64,000 nt of DNA from an uncultured Alphaproteobacteria bacterium (GTDB lineage Bacteria; Pseudomonadota; Alphaproteobacteria; RF32; CAG-239): NCBI GenBank assembly GCA_944392835.1, contig CALXYB010000001.1, forward strand, positions 1-64,000, given 5' to 3'. Of this stretch, positions 15,735-24,448 are shown piece after piece. The notes below the pieces were generated by a model. That model had not been told where the DNA came from. It saw only the letters and a list, made by a program, of their open reading frames with translations, and made no database searches. Made by a program: the position numbers and the translations under genes. Position 1 is the stretch's first letter. Each line of letters starts with the position of its first letter.

Positions 15735-16561
15735 AAATACCTATACTGATTAGCCCTATATGTCCCCAAAACATGGATTGATTCGGAAAAGAATTTTAGC
15801 TCATCAAACGCGTTCTGAAAAGCTTTTCTTGAAGGATGCGATTCTATCTCGGCATAAAACTGTGCCGACACAAATTTTCCCTCCAACAAATAGCTCTCAA
15901 GCTTGGTGATATTAATACCATTTGTGGCAAAACCACCCAAAGCCTTATACAATGCCGCCGGAATATTCTTAGCCTTAAAAATAAAAGAAGTAATAAACTT
16001 GCTTCCGTCATCTTCGGGAAGTTTTGGCTCCTTAGACATAATCAAAAAGCGGGTTGTGTTATTCTGTGCATTTTCAATATTCGCGGCAGCCACTTCCAAA
16101 CCATAAATTTCTCCGGCCAAAACAGATGCAATCGCCGCAATCGACTTATCTTGAAATTTAAGGACATCTTGGCAACTCAAAGCCGTATCAATTCTGGCAA
16201 CCGGTTTTATATTGTGTTCTTTCAAAAAATTAGCACATTGTGCCAAGGCTTGCGGATGAGAAGAAGCCGTCTTAACTTCAGAAAGTTTTGTCCCCGGCAA
16301 AACCAAAAGCTGATGATGCACCGGCAAAAAGAACTCTCCGATAATCTGCAAACCTGTCTGAGGCAATAAAAAATGCACGTCAGACACACGTCCGGCATTT
16401 GAGTTTTCTACCGGAATCATAGCCAAATTGACCTCACCTTCGGCCACCATCTTCATAGCCTTTTCAAATGTATCACAAGACACATATTCTTCATTGGGAT
16501 AAACAGTCATTGAGGCAATATGAGAATACGCACCTGCCACGCCCTGATAAGCGATTTTCAT
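15731..16561 (-). CDS. pheA: Prephenate dehydratase
   Basis: The 276-residue monofunctional enzyme converts prephenate to phenylpyruvate for phenylalanine synthesis. The dehydratase domain has YQGVAGAYSHIA, IPVENSNAGRV and the TTRFLIMSKE motif. An ACT regulatory domain follows, with INITKLESYLLEGKFVSAQFY, the usual Phe-feedback site. There is no chorismate mutase domain, which would have to be encoded elsewhere. It is followed with a 4-base overlap by the exonuclease gene. Confidence 0.94.
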   Translation of the reverse strand: MKIAYQGVAGAYSHIASMTVYPNEEYVSCDTFEKAMKMVAEGEVNLAMIPVENSNAGRVSDVHFLLPQTGLQIIGEFFLPVHHQLLVLPGTKLSEVKTASSHPQALAQCANFLKEHNIKPVARIDTALSCQDVLKFQDKSIAAIASVLAGEIYGLEVAAANIENAQNNTTRFLIMSKEPKLPEDDGSKFITSFIFKAKNIPAALYKALGGFATNGINITKLESYLLEGKFVSAQFYAEIESHPSRKAFQNAFDELKFFSESIHVLGTYRANQYRYL

Positions 16562-16641
16562 TTTCTTTTTGCTCCTTAAAAATAACTTGCGTCAGGCAAG
16601 TTTATATAATATAACAGCCTGAAAATAAAGGACGAAAAAAC

Positions 16642-17724
16642 ATGAAAGTGGATATTTTTGATTTTGACTTAGACCGCAGCCTGATTGCAGACAAGCCGGC
16701 CAACCCGAGAGATACTTCCAAGCTTTTGGACCTCTCTGAAGAAGACAAGATAACGGACCGCATTTTTTATGAGCTTCCGGACATTCTGCATAAAGGAGAT
16801 GTCTTGGTTTTCAATGACACCAAGGTCATTCCCGCTCGCCTATACGGACAACGCGGAGAGGCTCTGGTTGAAGTAACACTTTATCATCCGGTAGATGGCA
16901 TCCGCTGGCAGTCTTTCATCAAAAATGCCAAACGCTTGCATGTTGGCGACACCGTCTTTTTCTACACAAACGAAATCACAGCCAAAGATTCGGACTTCAG
17001 CGCCAAAGTTCTGGAAAAAAACGGCGAAGAAGGCGTTTTGCTCAAATTCAACTGCGACCCGAAAGACTTAGCTCATTATCTGGAAAAATACGGCTCAATG
17101 CCCCTGCCTCCCTACATTAAGAGAGAAAAACCAACCACAGGTCTCTGGAGCAAATACAACGACAAAGAAGATTATCAAACCGTTTATGCCAAACACGAAG
17201 GTGCTGTTGCAGCACCAACAGCAGGTTTACACTTCACACCACGCGTATTAGATGCTTTGGAGAAAAAAGGCATCAAGAAAGTCTTCTTAACCTTGCATGT
17301 CGGCGCAGGAACTTTTTTGCCGGTTAAGGTAGAAGATACCAAGGACCACAAAATGCACGCCGAATACGGCATCATCACACCCGAAGCTTGTGAAGTGATA
17401 AATCAGGCTAAAAAAGATGGCAAACGCATAATTGCCGTTGGCACAACATCTTTGCGTTTACTTGAAAGTGCCGCTGATGATAAAGGCGTTTTGCATCCCT
17501 TCACCGGAGAAACGGATATTTTCATCACCCCGGGCTACAAGTTCAAAATCATTGATTATATCATCACCAATTTCCACTTGCCGAAATCCACGCTGTTTAT
17601 GCTCATCTGCGCCATCGCCGGCACGGAACGTATGCAAAAAGCATATCATTATGCCATGGAGCACAAATACCGTTTTTATTCCTACGGCGACAGCTCTATT
17701 TTGAAATGCGTAAATAAAATTTAA
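16642..17724 (+). CDS. queA: S-adenosylmethionine:tRNA ribosyltransferase-isomerase
   Basis: The 360-residue enzyme adds the ribosyl part of SAM to preQ1 at tRNA position 34 to make epoxyqueuosine. Conserved features include FDLDRSLIADKPA, DVLVFNDTKVIPARLYG, EGAVAAPTAGLHFT, LHVGAGTFLPVK and TNFHLPKSTLFMLICA. Length and ends match the family. AAAGGACGAAAAAAC precedes the ATG. Confidence 0.97.
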   Translation: MKVDIFDFDLDRSLIADKPANPRDTSKLLDLSEEDKITDRIFYELPDILHKGDVLVFNDTKVIPARLYGQRGEALVEVTLYHPVDGIRWQSFIKNAKRLHVGDTVFFYTNEITAKDSDFSAKVLEKNGEEGVLLKFNCDPKDLAHYLEKYGSMPLPPYIKREKPTTGLWSKYNDKEDYQTVYAKHEGAVAAPTAGLHFTPRVLDALEKKGIKKVFLTLHVGAGTFLPVKVEDTKDHKMHAEYGIITPEACEVINQAKKDGKRIIAVGTTSLRLLESAADDKGVLHPFTGETDIFITPGYKFKIIDYIITNFHLPKSTLFMLICAIAGTERMQKAYHYAMEHKYRFYSYGDSSILKCVNKI

Positions 17725-17762
17725 ACTTCTTCCGGACTATATTAGTCTGAGGAGGAAAAAAC

Positions 17763-18938
17763 GTGCTCAAACTAAATATAAGTCCGGAAAAAATCTTGCC
17801 CCTGCTGAAGAATACGCTTCTTCCGGCACTTCTTTTCGGAGCTGCCGTCATCGGCTTTTATGCCGCCAACCCCTTAGCTGAAAATGGTTTGCTCACTTTG
17901 CACAGCCTTTTTTATGTCTTGTGCTTTACCTCATTCTTAATTCTTTTATACTTTGACACCCGCAAACCGGCTTTTTTCATCCTAACAACCCTTTTAGGAT
18001 ATATCTTAATCAACTACATCAAGAAAAACAGCGGCGAGAGCTTTCAAACTTCAGCCGAATATCTGCATTTATGCTTTTTTGTCCCGATAAACCTAATAGT
18101 CTTTTACTTTCTGCCTGAAGGAAAACTCTTGCAAAAAGACAATGTCTGGCTACTTCTTTCGGTCTTCGCCCAATTCACCATTGCCGAAAAACTAAGCCAC
18201 GCAGGTATAGCTCCAAGCCTAAATCTTGCAGAGACCTCATTTTCAGGGCTCAATACACTAAGCCTGATTTTATTTGCACTGATGATTATTGCCTTTTTCG
18301 TTCGTTCTTCCCTGAGCGGCAGCATTGGAGAAACAGCTTTACTTTTTGCCGGATTTGAAATCTTTTTAGGTTTTTATTACGCCTTCTTACCTTCTGCCAT
18401 AACCATCTTTTTTTCAGCCGCAATGTTAACCATCCTCATTGCCATCATCACAGATATTTACCACACAACTTATACCGATGTCTTAACCGGCCTCTCCAGC
18501 CGCAAAGCCTTTGTAATCAACGCCCCGAAATTTCCGCTCAAATACTCAGTCGGCATTGTCTGCATTGATGACTATGACAAACTCGGACAAGTCTTTGGTC
18601 GCTCAGGGCAAAACGCCCTCACTAAAATGATAGCCAACCGTATAACGGAAACCGAATTTGAAAATCAGGTTTATCGTTATACCTCGGACGAATTTGTCAT
18701 TATTTTTAAGAAAGAAGACAAGAACGAAGGCTTTGACAGATTGGAAAAAATCCGCCGAGCAATCGCTTCTGCCGAATTTATGCTAGGCCGCCGCAAAAAG
18801 CCCTTAAAATTAACAGTTTCTTGCGCCGTATCTGAAAAGAAAAGAAGCGATGCCAACACCTTTGAGGTTTTGGTTCGCGCACATAAGGCTCTGCAAAAGA
18901 CCTATAAGTTTACGCAAAACGTAACCTCAAAGGCCTAA
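17763..18938 (+). CDS. Membrane protein with degenerate GGDEF domain
   Basis: The 391-residue protein starts at GTG, with a strong GAGGAGG upstream. About seven hydrophobic segments fill residues 15-230. A C-terminal GGDEF-fold domain begins at DVLTGLSSRKAF. The active-site signature reads RYTSDEFVIIF, with Thr-Ser replacing the two glycines, and the usual DxDxFKxxND is altered to CIDDYDKLGQV. It is therefore unlikely to make cyclic di-GMP and may be a binding or structural domain (inference). It converges on lgt and overlaps that gene's stop by 4 bases. Confidence 0.85.
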   Translation: MLKLNISPEKILPLLKNTLLPALLFGAAVIGFYAANPLAENGLLTLHSLFYVLCFTSFLILLYFDTRKPAFFILTTLLGYILINYIKKNSGESFQTSAEYLHLCFFVPINLIVFYFLPEGKLLQKDNVWLLLSVFAQFTIAEKLSHAGIAPSLNLAETSFSGLNTLSLILFALMIIAFFVRSSLSGSIGETALLFAGFEIFLGFYYAFLPSAITIFFSAAMLTILIAIITDIYHTTYTDVLTGLSSRKAFVINAPKFPLKYSVGIVCIDDYDKLGQVFGRSGQNALTKMIANRITETEFENQVYRYTSDEFVIIFKKEDKNEGFDRLEKIRRAIASAEFMLGRRKKPLKLTVSCAVSEKKRSDANTFEVLVRAHKALQKTYKFTQNVTSKA

Positions 18939-19732
18939 TTTTTCCGCTTTGCCAACCAAAACATAACACTTAAACCAAGCAAGATAAGCGGCACGGACAA
19001 AATCTGTCCCATCGTAATTCCGTTGAAGAAGAAGCCCATCTGCTCATCTGGCTCCCGAAATTGCTCCATCGCAATCCGAAACACACCATATAAAGCCACA
19101 AACAGAGCGGAAACAAAACCATGACGTTTGCGTACCCATTCATAACGCCACAAAAAGTTCAAAACAGCAAACATAACCAAACCCTCAAATAAGGCTTCAT
19201 AAAGCTGGGAGGGGTGTCTGGGCAAATATCCGCCGCTCGGGAAACGCACTGCCCAAGGCACATCGGTAACTCTACCCCAAAGTTCATCATTGATAAAATT
19301 GGCAATCCGCCCGCAAAAGATGCCTATCGGCGCATACAGCACCACCAAATCTGTCATCTGCAAAAAGCTATAGTTAATTTTTCGCGCAAAGAACCACAAA
19401 GCGGCAATAACGCCCAAAACACCGCCATGAAAAGACATTCCGCCCTGCCAAAGCGCAAAAATCCGAAGCGGATTTTCTAAAAAATACCCTTTTCCGTAAA
19501 AAAGAACATATCCCAAACGTCCGCCGAGAATAATACCTAAAGTCAGATAAAAAATCAGGTCCTCAATATTAGCTTTGGTCAAACCCAAATCATATTTTTT
19601 AACATTTTTCCCGATTAAATACCAGCCGATTAAAATCCCGAATAAATAAGCCATAGAATACCAGCGAATGGCAATCGGCCCGATTGAAAACATAATCGGC
19701 GAAATATCCGGAAAATTAAGACCTGTCATCAT
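18935..19732 (-). CDS. lgt: Prolipoprotein diacylglyceryl transferase
   Basis: The 265-residue inner-membrane enzyme attaches diacylglycerol to the lipobox Cys of prolipoproteins. It has several membrane segments and the Lgt signature GRIANFINDELWGRVTD, plus MSFHGGVLG and RHPSQLYEA. The frame is open 20 codons further upstream. ATG 19732 is preferred because AAGGAAG lies about ten bases before it and MTGLNFPDISPI is the normal family start. It serves lipoproteins such as that at 57120. Confidence 0.95.
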   Translation of the reverse strand: MMTGLNFPDISPIMFSIGPIAIRWYSMAYLFGILIGWYLIGKNVKKYDLGLTKANIEDLIFYLTLGIILGGRLGYVLFYGKGYFLENPLRIFALWQGGMSFHGGVLGVIAALWFFARKINYSFLQMTDLVVLYAPIGIFCGRIANFINDELWGRVTDVPWAVRFPSGGYLPRHPSQLYEALFEGLVMFAVLNFLWRYEWVRKRHGFVSALFVALYGVFRIAMEQFREPDEQMGFFFNGITMGQILSVPLILLGLSVMFWLAKRKN

Positions 19733-19987
19733 TTCCAACTTCCTTTTTGCATTAATGATTAAAACTATATTAACAAAAAAAAATATATCCACACCTAAAA
19801 AATTTCAATTTACACCGAAGCATATTAACTGATTGATTTAAAATAACTTTTTGTTTTGGTTTTTTTTATTTTTCAAATAAGGTGGAAAACTTTTTTTAAT
19901 TTATTGTAATCTGCGACTCGGTAATGCAATCTGATTTCATACGACAACGCGAGCAACCATTTTAACCCTTCGGTGGAGAAGTTCACA

Positions 19988-20485
19988 ATGAATCCGGCAC
20001 AGAATTTAGCCCTTCCCAATAACCCCATTGATATGATTGAAACCATATTCAGCACCCGCTCTTTTGAGCTTGAACGCAGAGGACTTAATGAGGTTGTGGT
20101 TGAGGTTCAGGGCAAATGGAACAATATGCTTCTCTTCTTTGCTTGGGAACAAAATATGCGTTGCCTACACCTTTCTTGCCTGATGGATATTGAAAGCACC
20201 ATTGAGGACCGCAGCAAGATTTTTGAGCTTTTGGCTCTAGCCAATGAGGAACTCTGGGTCGGTCATTTTTCCTACTGGACCGAACAAAATATGCCGGTTT
20301 TCAAACATTCGGTTATTATCAATGATGAAGAAGAAATGGTTGAAAACAAAATCTCCCAAATCATAGACATCGCCATCAAAGAATGCGAAAGAATGTACCC
20401 GATTTTCAAAGTCGTACTAACCAAAGGCATGGACCCCAAACAAGCGCTTTATCCAATGATGATGGAAACCAAAGGCAACGCTTAA
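19988..20485 (+). CDS. YbjN domain-containing protein
   Basis: The 165-residue soluble protein has the YbjN-type pattern: ELERRGLNEVVVEVQGKWNNMLLFFAWEQNMRCLHLSCLM, then LALANEELWVGHFSY and MPVFKHSVII. These domains have a type III secretion chaperone-like fold. Their function is unclear, although effects on stress and motility are reported. ATG 19988 is chosen over the in-frame GTG at 19973, because GGAGAAG lies seven bases before it. It is transcribed alone and ends in a terminator. Confidence 0.85.
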   Translation: MNPAQNLALPNNPIDMIETIFSTRSFELERRGLNEVVVEVQGKWNNMLLFFAWEQNMRCLHLSCLMDIESTIEDRSKIFELLALANEELWVGHFSYWTEQNMPVFKHSVIINDEEEMVENKISQIIDIAIKECERMYPIFKVVLTKGMDPKQALYPMMMETKGNA

Positions 20486-20490
20486 AAAAC

Positions 20491-20535
20491 AAAAAAAGGT
20501 CTTTATCGTAACCGATAAAAACCTTTTCTTTTTCT
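20491..20535. terminator. Terminator between the ybjN-like and ACP-like genes
   Basis: AAAAGGT plus TTTATCG pairs with CGATAAA plus ACCTTTT around TAAC. Flanking A- and T-runs allow use from both strands. Confidence 0.8.
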
Positions 20536-20543
20536 GTTTTGCG

Positions 20544-20786
20544 TCAAGCAAATTCTTCAACCACTTTCACCAAATCGCCAAATGTTTCAACATCCTTTTC
20601 CCAACAATAAGGCAAATAAACATTCAGTTGGTCTTCTATCAATTCGGCCAGATAAAGCATATCATACCAATCAATTCCAAGCACAATAAGCTCCGTTTCG
20701 TCCCTGATGTCAGACTTGGCGATTACCACTCTGAATTCTCTAATCAGCAACTCTTTCAGTCGCTCTTTTCTTTCTTCTTTGTTCAT
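20544..20786 (-). CDS. Acyl-carrier-protein-like protein lacking the carrier serine
   Basis: The 80-residue protein (start MNKEERKERL) has an ACP-like helix pattern: LKELLIREFRVV, DETELIVLGIDWYDMLYLAELIEDQLNVYLP, then TFGDLVKVVEEF. At the site where carrier proteins have Asp-Ser-Leu, it has Asp-Trp-Tyr. No phosphopantetheine can attach there in the usual way, so it is probably a structural or regulatory relative. Upstream in-frame codons to 20879 overlap the neighbouring membrane protein gene and are not used. It lies eight bases after that gene, so it is probably an operon partner. Confidence 0.7.
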   Translation of the reverse strand: MNKEERKERLKELLIREFRVVIAKSDIRDETELIVLGIDWYDMLYLAELIEDQLNVYLPYCWEKDVETFGDLVKVVEEFA

Positions 20787-20794
20787 AATAATTA

Positions 20795-21064
20795 TTATTT
20801 TTGTTTTGTTTTTAAATGCTTGCCGCACATATAGATAAACCATACCACGACAACTATTACCCAATTCGTCCACATCCAACTTTCAAGATGCGTTGGCTCA
20901 TTCACAATGACCGCTATCTCTGTAATAAAGACACAGGTCAAAATGTTTAACAACATCGCAGGCACGCGCGGATGAACTTTTCTAAGCTTTAGCATTCTTA
21001 ATGTCATCCAATAAGCCAAAATAACCGCACCAGCGATTCCTAAAACCAAAAACAAAGTTTTCAT
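20795..21064 (-). CDS. Small membrane protein (89 residues)
   Basis: Starting at MKTLFLVLG, the product has three hydrophobic segments: TLFLVLGIAGAVILAYW, MLLNILTCVFITEIAVIV and WVIVVVVWFIYMC. A basic loop (RMLKLRKVHPRV) separates the first two, and the tail is basic (KHLKTKQK). No family is recognised. It lies just upstream of the ACP-like gene. Confidence 0.65.
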   Translation of the reverse strand: MKTLFLVLGIAGAVILAYWMTLRMLKLRKVHPRVPAMLLNILTCVFITEIAVIVNEPTHLESWMWTNWVIVVVVWFIYMCGKHLKTKQK

Positions 21065-21153
21065 AAATATTGAATTTAAAATAATACATACGCATAGTGA
21101 TAAATAAATATGCGTTACAATAAACATTTTTGTCTAAATTGTAAATTAAAATT

Positions 21154-22110
21154 TTATTTTCGGATGGAACGAACCCAAGTTTTCACATTCCGATTATGCT
21201 CGCTTAAGCTTTTGGCAAACCTATGACCACCTTTGCCGTCTGCCACAAAATACAAATAATCGCTCTCTGCCGGATGCGCTGCAGCCATAATCGCTTCGCG
21301 TCCCGGATTACAAATCGGCCCCGGAGGCAAACCATAATTCAGATAAGTATTATAAGGGCTATCTATTTTCAAATCTTTCTTTTTCAAACTGCGTCCGAAA
21401 GAAGTTTCGCCTTCCGTAATAGCATAAATCACCGTCGGATCTGTCTGTAGCCTCATTCCTTTGCGCAAACGGTTTAAGAAAACCGAAGCCACCAAAGGTC
21501 TTTCATCAGCGATTCCCGTCTCTTTTTCAATAATGGAAGCCATCGTCAGCAAATCAGATATATTTTTAATCGGCAAATTATCATCTCTTGCAGCCCAAAC
21601 CTCTTCCAAAGTTTTCTGCATTGCTGCTTTTGCTTGCAAGATAATGCTATTACGGCTTGCGCCTAATTCAAAACTATAAGTTTCAGGCAAAAGTTCGCCT
21701 TCTTTGACATCAATATCAATTTCGCCTTCCAACCCCGGATAAGTCGCAATCAGATACATAATCTGCCCGCTAGTCAGTCCTTCGGGAATAGTGATTTTGC
21801 GCAAAAAGACTTCGCCTTTAGAAATCTTATCCATCGCTTGCTTTAAGGAAACACCTGGTTCAAACTGATATTCTCCGGCTTTCAGATGTTTATCCAAGCC
21901 ATTCACTCTGGCCATAATCTTAAACAACCAAGCTTTATCAATAACCTGAGCTTCCTCAAGCTTGGCCGCAACCATATTTAAAGATGCACCCTTGGGTACA
22001 ACCACATTAACAACACTAAGGAGCGGACCGCTTTGCGCAATCCACTCCTTAACTTGCCAATAAGCATACACCGACAAAACGGCCAGAATAATTGCAATAA
22101 TCTTTTTCAT
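21154..22110 (-). CDS. mltG: Endolytic murein transglycosylase
   Basis: The 318-residue protein has an N-terminal membrane anchor (IIAIILAVLSVYAYW) and a LysM-like region (VVPKGASLNMVAAKLEE). The YceG/MltG catalytic part follows, with the glutamate in LLTMASIIEKETG, and NRLRKGMRLQTDPTVIYA, YNTYLNYGLPPGPICNPG and YLYFVADGKGGHRF. It cleaves nascent glycan strands at the membrane and sets their length. It follows fabF by 21 bases, a frequent proteobacterial order (acpP-fabF-mltG). Confidence 0.95.
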   Translation of the reverse strand: MKKIIAIILAVLSVYAYWQVKEWIAQSGPLLSVVNVVVPKGASLNMVAAKLEEAQVIDKAWLFKIMARVNGLDKHLKAGEYQFEPGVSLKQAMDKISKGEVFLRKITIPEGLTSGQIMYLIATYPGLEGEIDIDVKEGELLPETYSFELGASRNSIILQAKAAMQKTLEEVWAARDDNLPIKNISDLLTMASIIEKETGIADERPLVASVFLNRLRKGMRLQTDPTVIYAITEGETSFGRSLKKKDLKIDSPYNTYLNYGLPPGPICNPGREAIMAAAHPAESDYLYFVADGKGGHRFAKSLSEHNRNVKTWVRSIRK

Positions 22111-22131
22111 CGGTGTTTTTCAGCCCAAAAA

Positions 22132-23400
22132 TTAAGCTTCGTATTTTTTGAAAATCAACGAAGAGTTTGTACCGCCGAAACCAAACGAGTTGGACATAAC
22201 GGCTTTCAAAGCCTTCGGTTTAGCTTTTAACGGAACCAAATCCATATGAGCAACCTCATCTGCCGGATTCTCAAGGTTTAAGGTCGGCGGACAAATTTGG
22301 TCCTGCAAAGCCTTAACCGACAATACAGCCTCAACCGCACCGGCAGCACCGAGCAAATGTCCGATGGCAGACTTTGTTGAAGACATAGAAACATTCTTCA
22401 TATCTTCACCAAACAAACGCTCAACAGCCAAAGCCTCGCCAACATCACCTGCCGGCGTAGAAGTTCCGTGCGCATTGATATAGCCAATATCGCTCAGTTC
22501 AATACCATGCTCTTTCGCATGAGCCGCAGCCTGCTTCATTGCACGATATGCACCATCACCGGAAGGAGCGGTAATATGATAAGCATCTCCGCTCATACCA
22601 TAACCGACCACTTCGGCATAAATCTTCGCACCACGAGCCTTTGCATGCTCCAACTCTTCCAGAACCAAAGCACCGGAACCTTCACCCATAACAAAACCGC
22701 TACGTTCCTTATCCCAAGGACGAGAAGCCTTCTCCGGAGCATCATTGAAAGAGGTCGTAACCGCACGCAACCGAGAGAAACCTGCCAAAGACAAAACATT
22801 AACAGCAGATTCGGCACCACCTGCGACCATAACATCGGCATCACCCATAGCAATAATACGCATTGCATCGCCAATAGCATGTGTACCGGTAGAACATGCC
22901 GTAACACAAGCATGGTTCGGACCTTTATACTTATAAGCGATTGAAAGGTTACCCGAAATCATATTAATCAAGCAAGCCGGAATAAAAAACGGCGACATTT
23001 TATGACAACCGGATTCGTTAAATATCAGCGAATTTTCATAAATTGTCTGCAAACCGCCGATACCTGAACCCATCATCACACCGGAACGGAATTGATCTTC
23101 ATCAGTTTCGGGTTTCCAACCGGAATCCTCAATAGCATCACCGCCTGCAGCCAAACCGTAAAGGATAAACTTATCAACCTTTTTCTGATCTTTGGGAGCC
23201 ATAACAGTGTCCGGATCAAACTGATTAGCTTCTTTGCCGAAAGGTACCTGACCGGCAATCTGACAAGGAATATCTTTCAAATCAATATTATCAATTTTTC
23301 TGATACCGGATTTACCTTCCAAAATATTTTTCCAGTTAAAATCCACACCTCTACCGAAAGGAGAAACCATACCAAGTCCGGTAACAACAACTCTTCTCAT
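22132..23400 (-). CDS. fabF: 3-oxoacyl-[acyl-carrier-protein] synthase II
   Basis: The 422-residue thiolase-fold condensing enzyme starts RRVVVTGLGMVSPFG. It has the active Cys in ACSTGTHAIG and catalytic His residues in NAHGTSTPAGD and SAIGHLLGAAG. It elongates acyl-ACP with malonyl-ACP. It lies downstream of acpP but a terminator stands between them, so it may also have its own promoter. Confidence 0.96.
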   Translation of the reverse strand: MRRVVVTGLGMVSPFGRGVDFNWKNILEGKSGIRKIDNIDLKDIPCQIAGQVPFGKEANQFDPDTVMAPKDQKKVDKFILYGLAAGGDAIEDSGWKPETDEDQFRSGVMMGSGIGGLQTIYENSLIFNESGCHKMSPFFIPACLINMISGNLSIAYKYKGPNHACVTACSTGTHAIGDAMRIIAMGDADVMVAGGAESAVNVLSLAGFSRLRAVTTSFNDAPEKASRPWDKERSGFVMGEGSGALVLEELEHAKARGAKIYAEVVGYGMSGDAYHITAPSGDGAYRAMKQAAAHAKEHGIELSDIGYINAHGTSTPAGDVGEALAVERLFGEDMKNVSMSSTKSAIGHLLGAAGAVEAVLSVKALQDQICPPTLNLENPADEVAHMDLVPLKAKPKALKAVMSNSFGFGGTNSSLIFKKYEA

Positions 23401-23473
23401 TAATTAACTCCGAATAAGTTATACCATAAAGCAGACATACTCAAACATCCGCACAATTAACGTTTTTTTATAT

Positions 23474-23500
23474 GAAAAAACTCGCTTAGTCAAGCGAGTT
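23474..23500 (-). terminator. Terminator after acpP
   Basis: AACTCGCTT and AAGCGAGTT pair around AGTC. On the minus strand a T-run follows. It partly separates acpP from fabF, which would raise acpP output relative to fabF. Confidence 0.75.
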
Positions 23501-23527
23501 TCATCAATTGTACAAAGCCTGTACGAC

Positions 23528-23761
23528 TTATGCGTTCTTAGAAAGATAGTCGATAGCGTCTTTTACAGTCAGAATTTTTTCAGCAGCTTCGTCAGGAATT
23601 TCGCAACCGAATTCTTCTTCAAAAGCCATAACCAATTCTACTGTATCCAAGCTGTCTGCGCCCAAATCATCAATGAAGCTAGCTGTATCAGTAACTTTAG
23701 ATTCTTCAACGCCAAGGTGTTCAGCAACAATTTTCTTAACGCGATTAGCTGTATCAGTCAT
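23528..23761 (-). CDS. acpP: Acyl carrier protein
   Basis: The 77-residue acidic protein has the phosphopantetheine site [20 protein letters not shown] and the usual four-helix layout, from [13 protein letters not shown] to [11 protein letters not shown]. It carries acyl chains for fatty-acid synthesis. MTDTANR at 23761 is the standard start; the few extra upstream codons are ignored. Confidence 0.97.
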   Translation of the reverse strand: MTDTANRVKKIVAEHLGVEESKVTDTASFIDDLGADSLDTVELVMAFEEEFGCEIPDEAAEKILTVKDAIDYLSKNA

Positions 23762-23816
23762 ATGGATAAACCTCAAAAAATATTAAAACAAATTTATCAG
23801 ACCTCTCGGCCTGTGA

Positions 23817-23844
23817 TTGACTAGTTAGCACAAATTTATATAAT
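23817..23844 (+). promoter_or_regulatory. Strong predicted sigma70 promoter
   Basis: TTGACT at 23817-23822 and TATAAT at 23839-23844 are 16 bases apart, a near-consensus pair. It points away from acpP and would start a transcript near 23851. Confidence 0.6.
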
Positions 23845-23877
23845 TTGACAAGCATTATTTTTAAAGAGGCATTCAAG

Positions 23878-23931
23878 ATGAAGCAAAAAGGGGCAAAAAA
23901 GAAGAAAAAACTTATATTTTCAGGCAGTTAA
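23878..23931 (+). CDS. Possible 17-residue Lys-rich peptide
   Basis: ATG 23878 opens MKQKGAKKKKKLIFSGS and stops at 23931. It lies about 27 bases after the predicted transcript start and is followed at once by a terminator-like hairpin. AGAGGC lies upstream at a long distance. It may be a leader peptide, a small protein or a chance ORF inside a small RNA. Confidence 0.3.
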   Translation: MKQKGAKKKKKLIFSGS

Positions 23932-23965
23932 AAAAGTGGATAATTTTTAGTTTTTCCACTCTTTT
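23930..23965 (+). terminator. Terminator-like hairpin after the micro-ORF
   Basis: AAAAGTGGA and TCCACTCTTTT form a stem around a T-rich loop and a T-run follows. With the promoter at 23817 it bounds a transcript of about 110 nt. Confidence 0.55.
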
Positions 23966-24042
23966 GAACGAAATATTGACAATTTTAAGTTAAGGAAATA
24001 ATCATTATATGTGGTTAAAATTATGGTTTTAAGGTAACGCAA

Positions 24043-24342
24043 ATGAAAAAAATTTTTTATATTGTTCTAATTATCGTCGCTTTGATGGTCATCAGTCGCT
24101 TTGTTAAACAAGGCAACCAAACCGTTCCAACTGAAGTTATTGCCGCAGAAGAAGTTATTCCGGCAGAGGTTGCCGCAGAAGAGACAACCGTTGTTGAGGA
24201 AAACGCTGATATTGCCGTAGACGAAAACGGCAACCCGATTTCTGACGAAGAAACCATCAGCGAAGCTGAAGCCATCACCATAGAAGAAGCTGCAGAACCT
24301 TCTGAAGACGAAATTCCGGCTGATGCCATTCCGGTTGAATAA
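24043..24342 (+). CDS. Small membrane-anchored acidic protein (99 residues)
   Basis: A short hydrophobic N-terminus (IFYIVLIIVALMVISRF) is followed by a very acidic Glu/Ala-rich tail (EVIAAEEVIPAEVAAEE...). This gives a membrane anchor with an extended disordered domain. No family is recognised. It stands alone with a strong terminator. Its composition recalls the acidic repeat protein at 57975. Confidence 0.65.
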   Translation: MKKIFYIVLIIVALMVISRFVKQGNQTVPTEVIAAEEVIPAEVAAEETTVVEENADIAVDENGNPISDEETISEAEAITIEEAAEPSEDEIPADAIPVE

Positions 24343-24360
24343 GTAATTTAGAATTATTAC

Positions 24361-24392
24361 AAAAAGGTCATCATTTTTGATGACCTTTTTTG
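24361..24392 (+). terminator. Terminator of the acidic small protein
   Basis: AAAAAGGTCATCA and TGATGACCTTTTT form a long perfect stem with a T-run. Confidence 0.85.
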
Positions 24393-24448
24393 TTGTATAA
24401 AAAAATTTTCTCCCTATATTATGCCTGAAATATAAATGAACTGAAATT

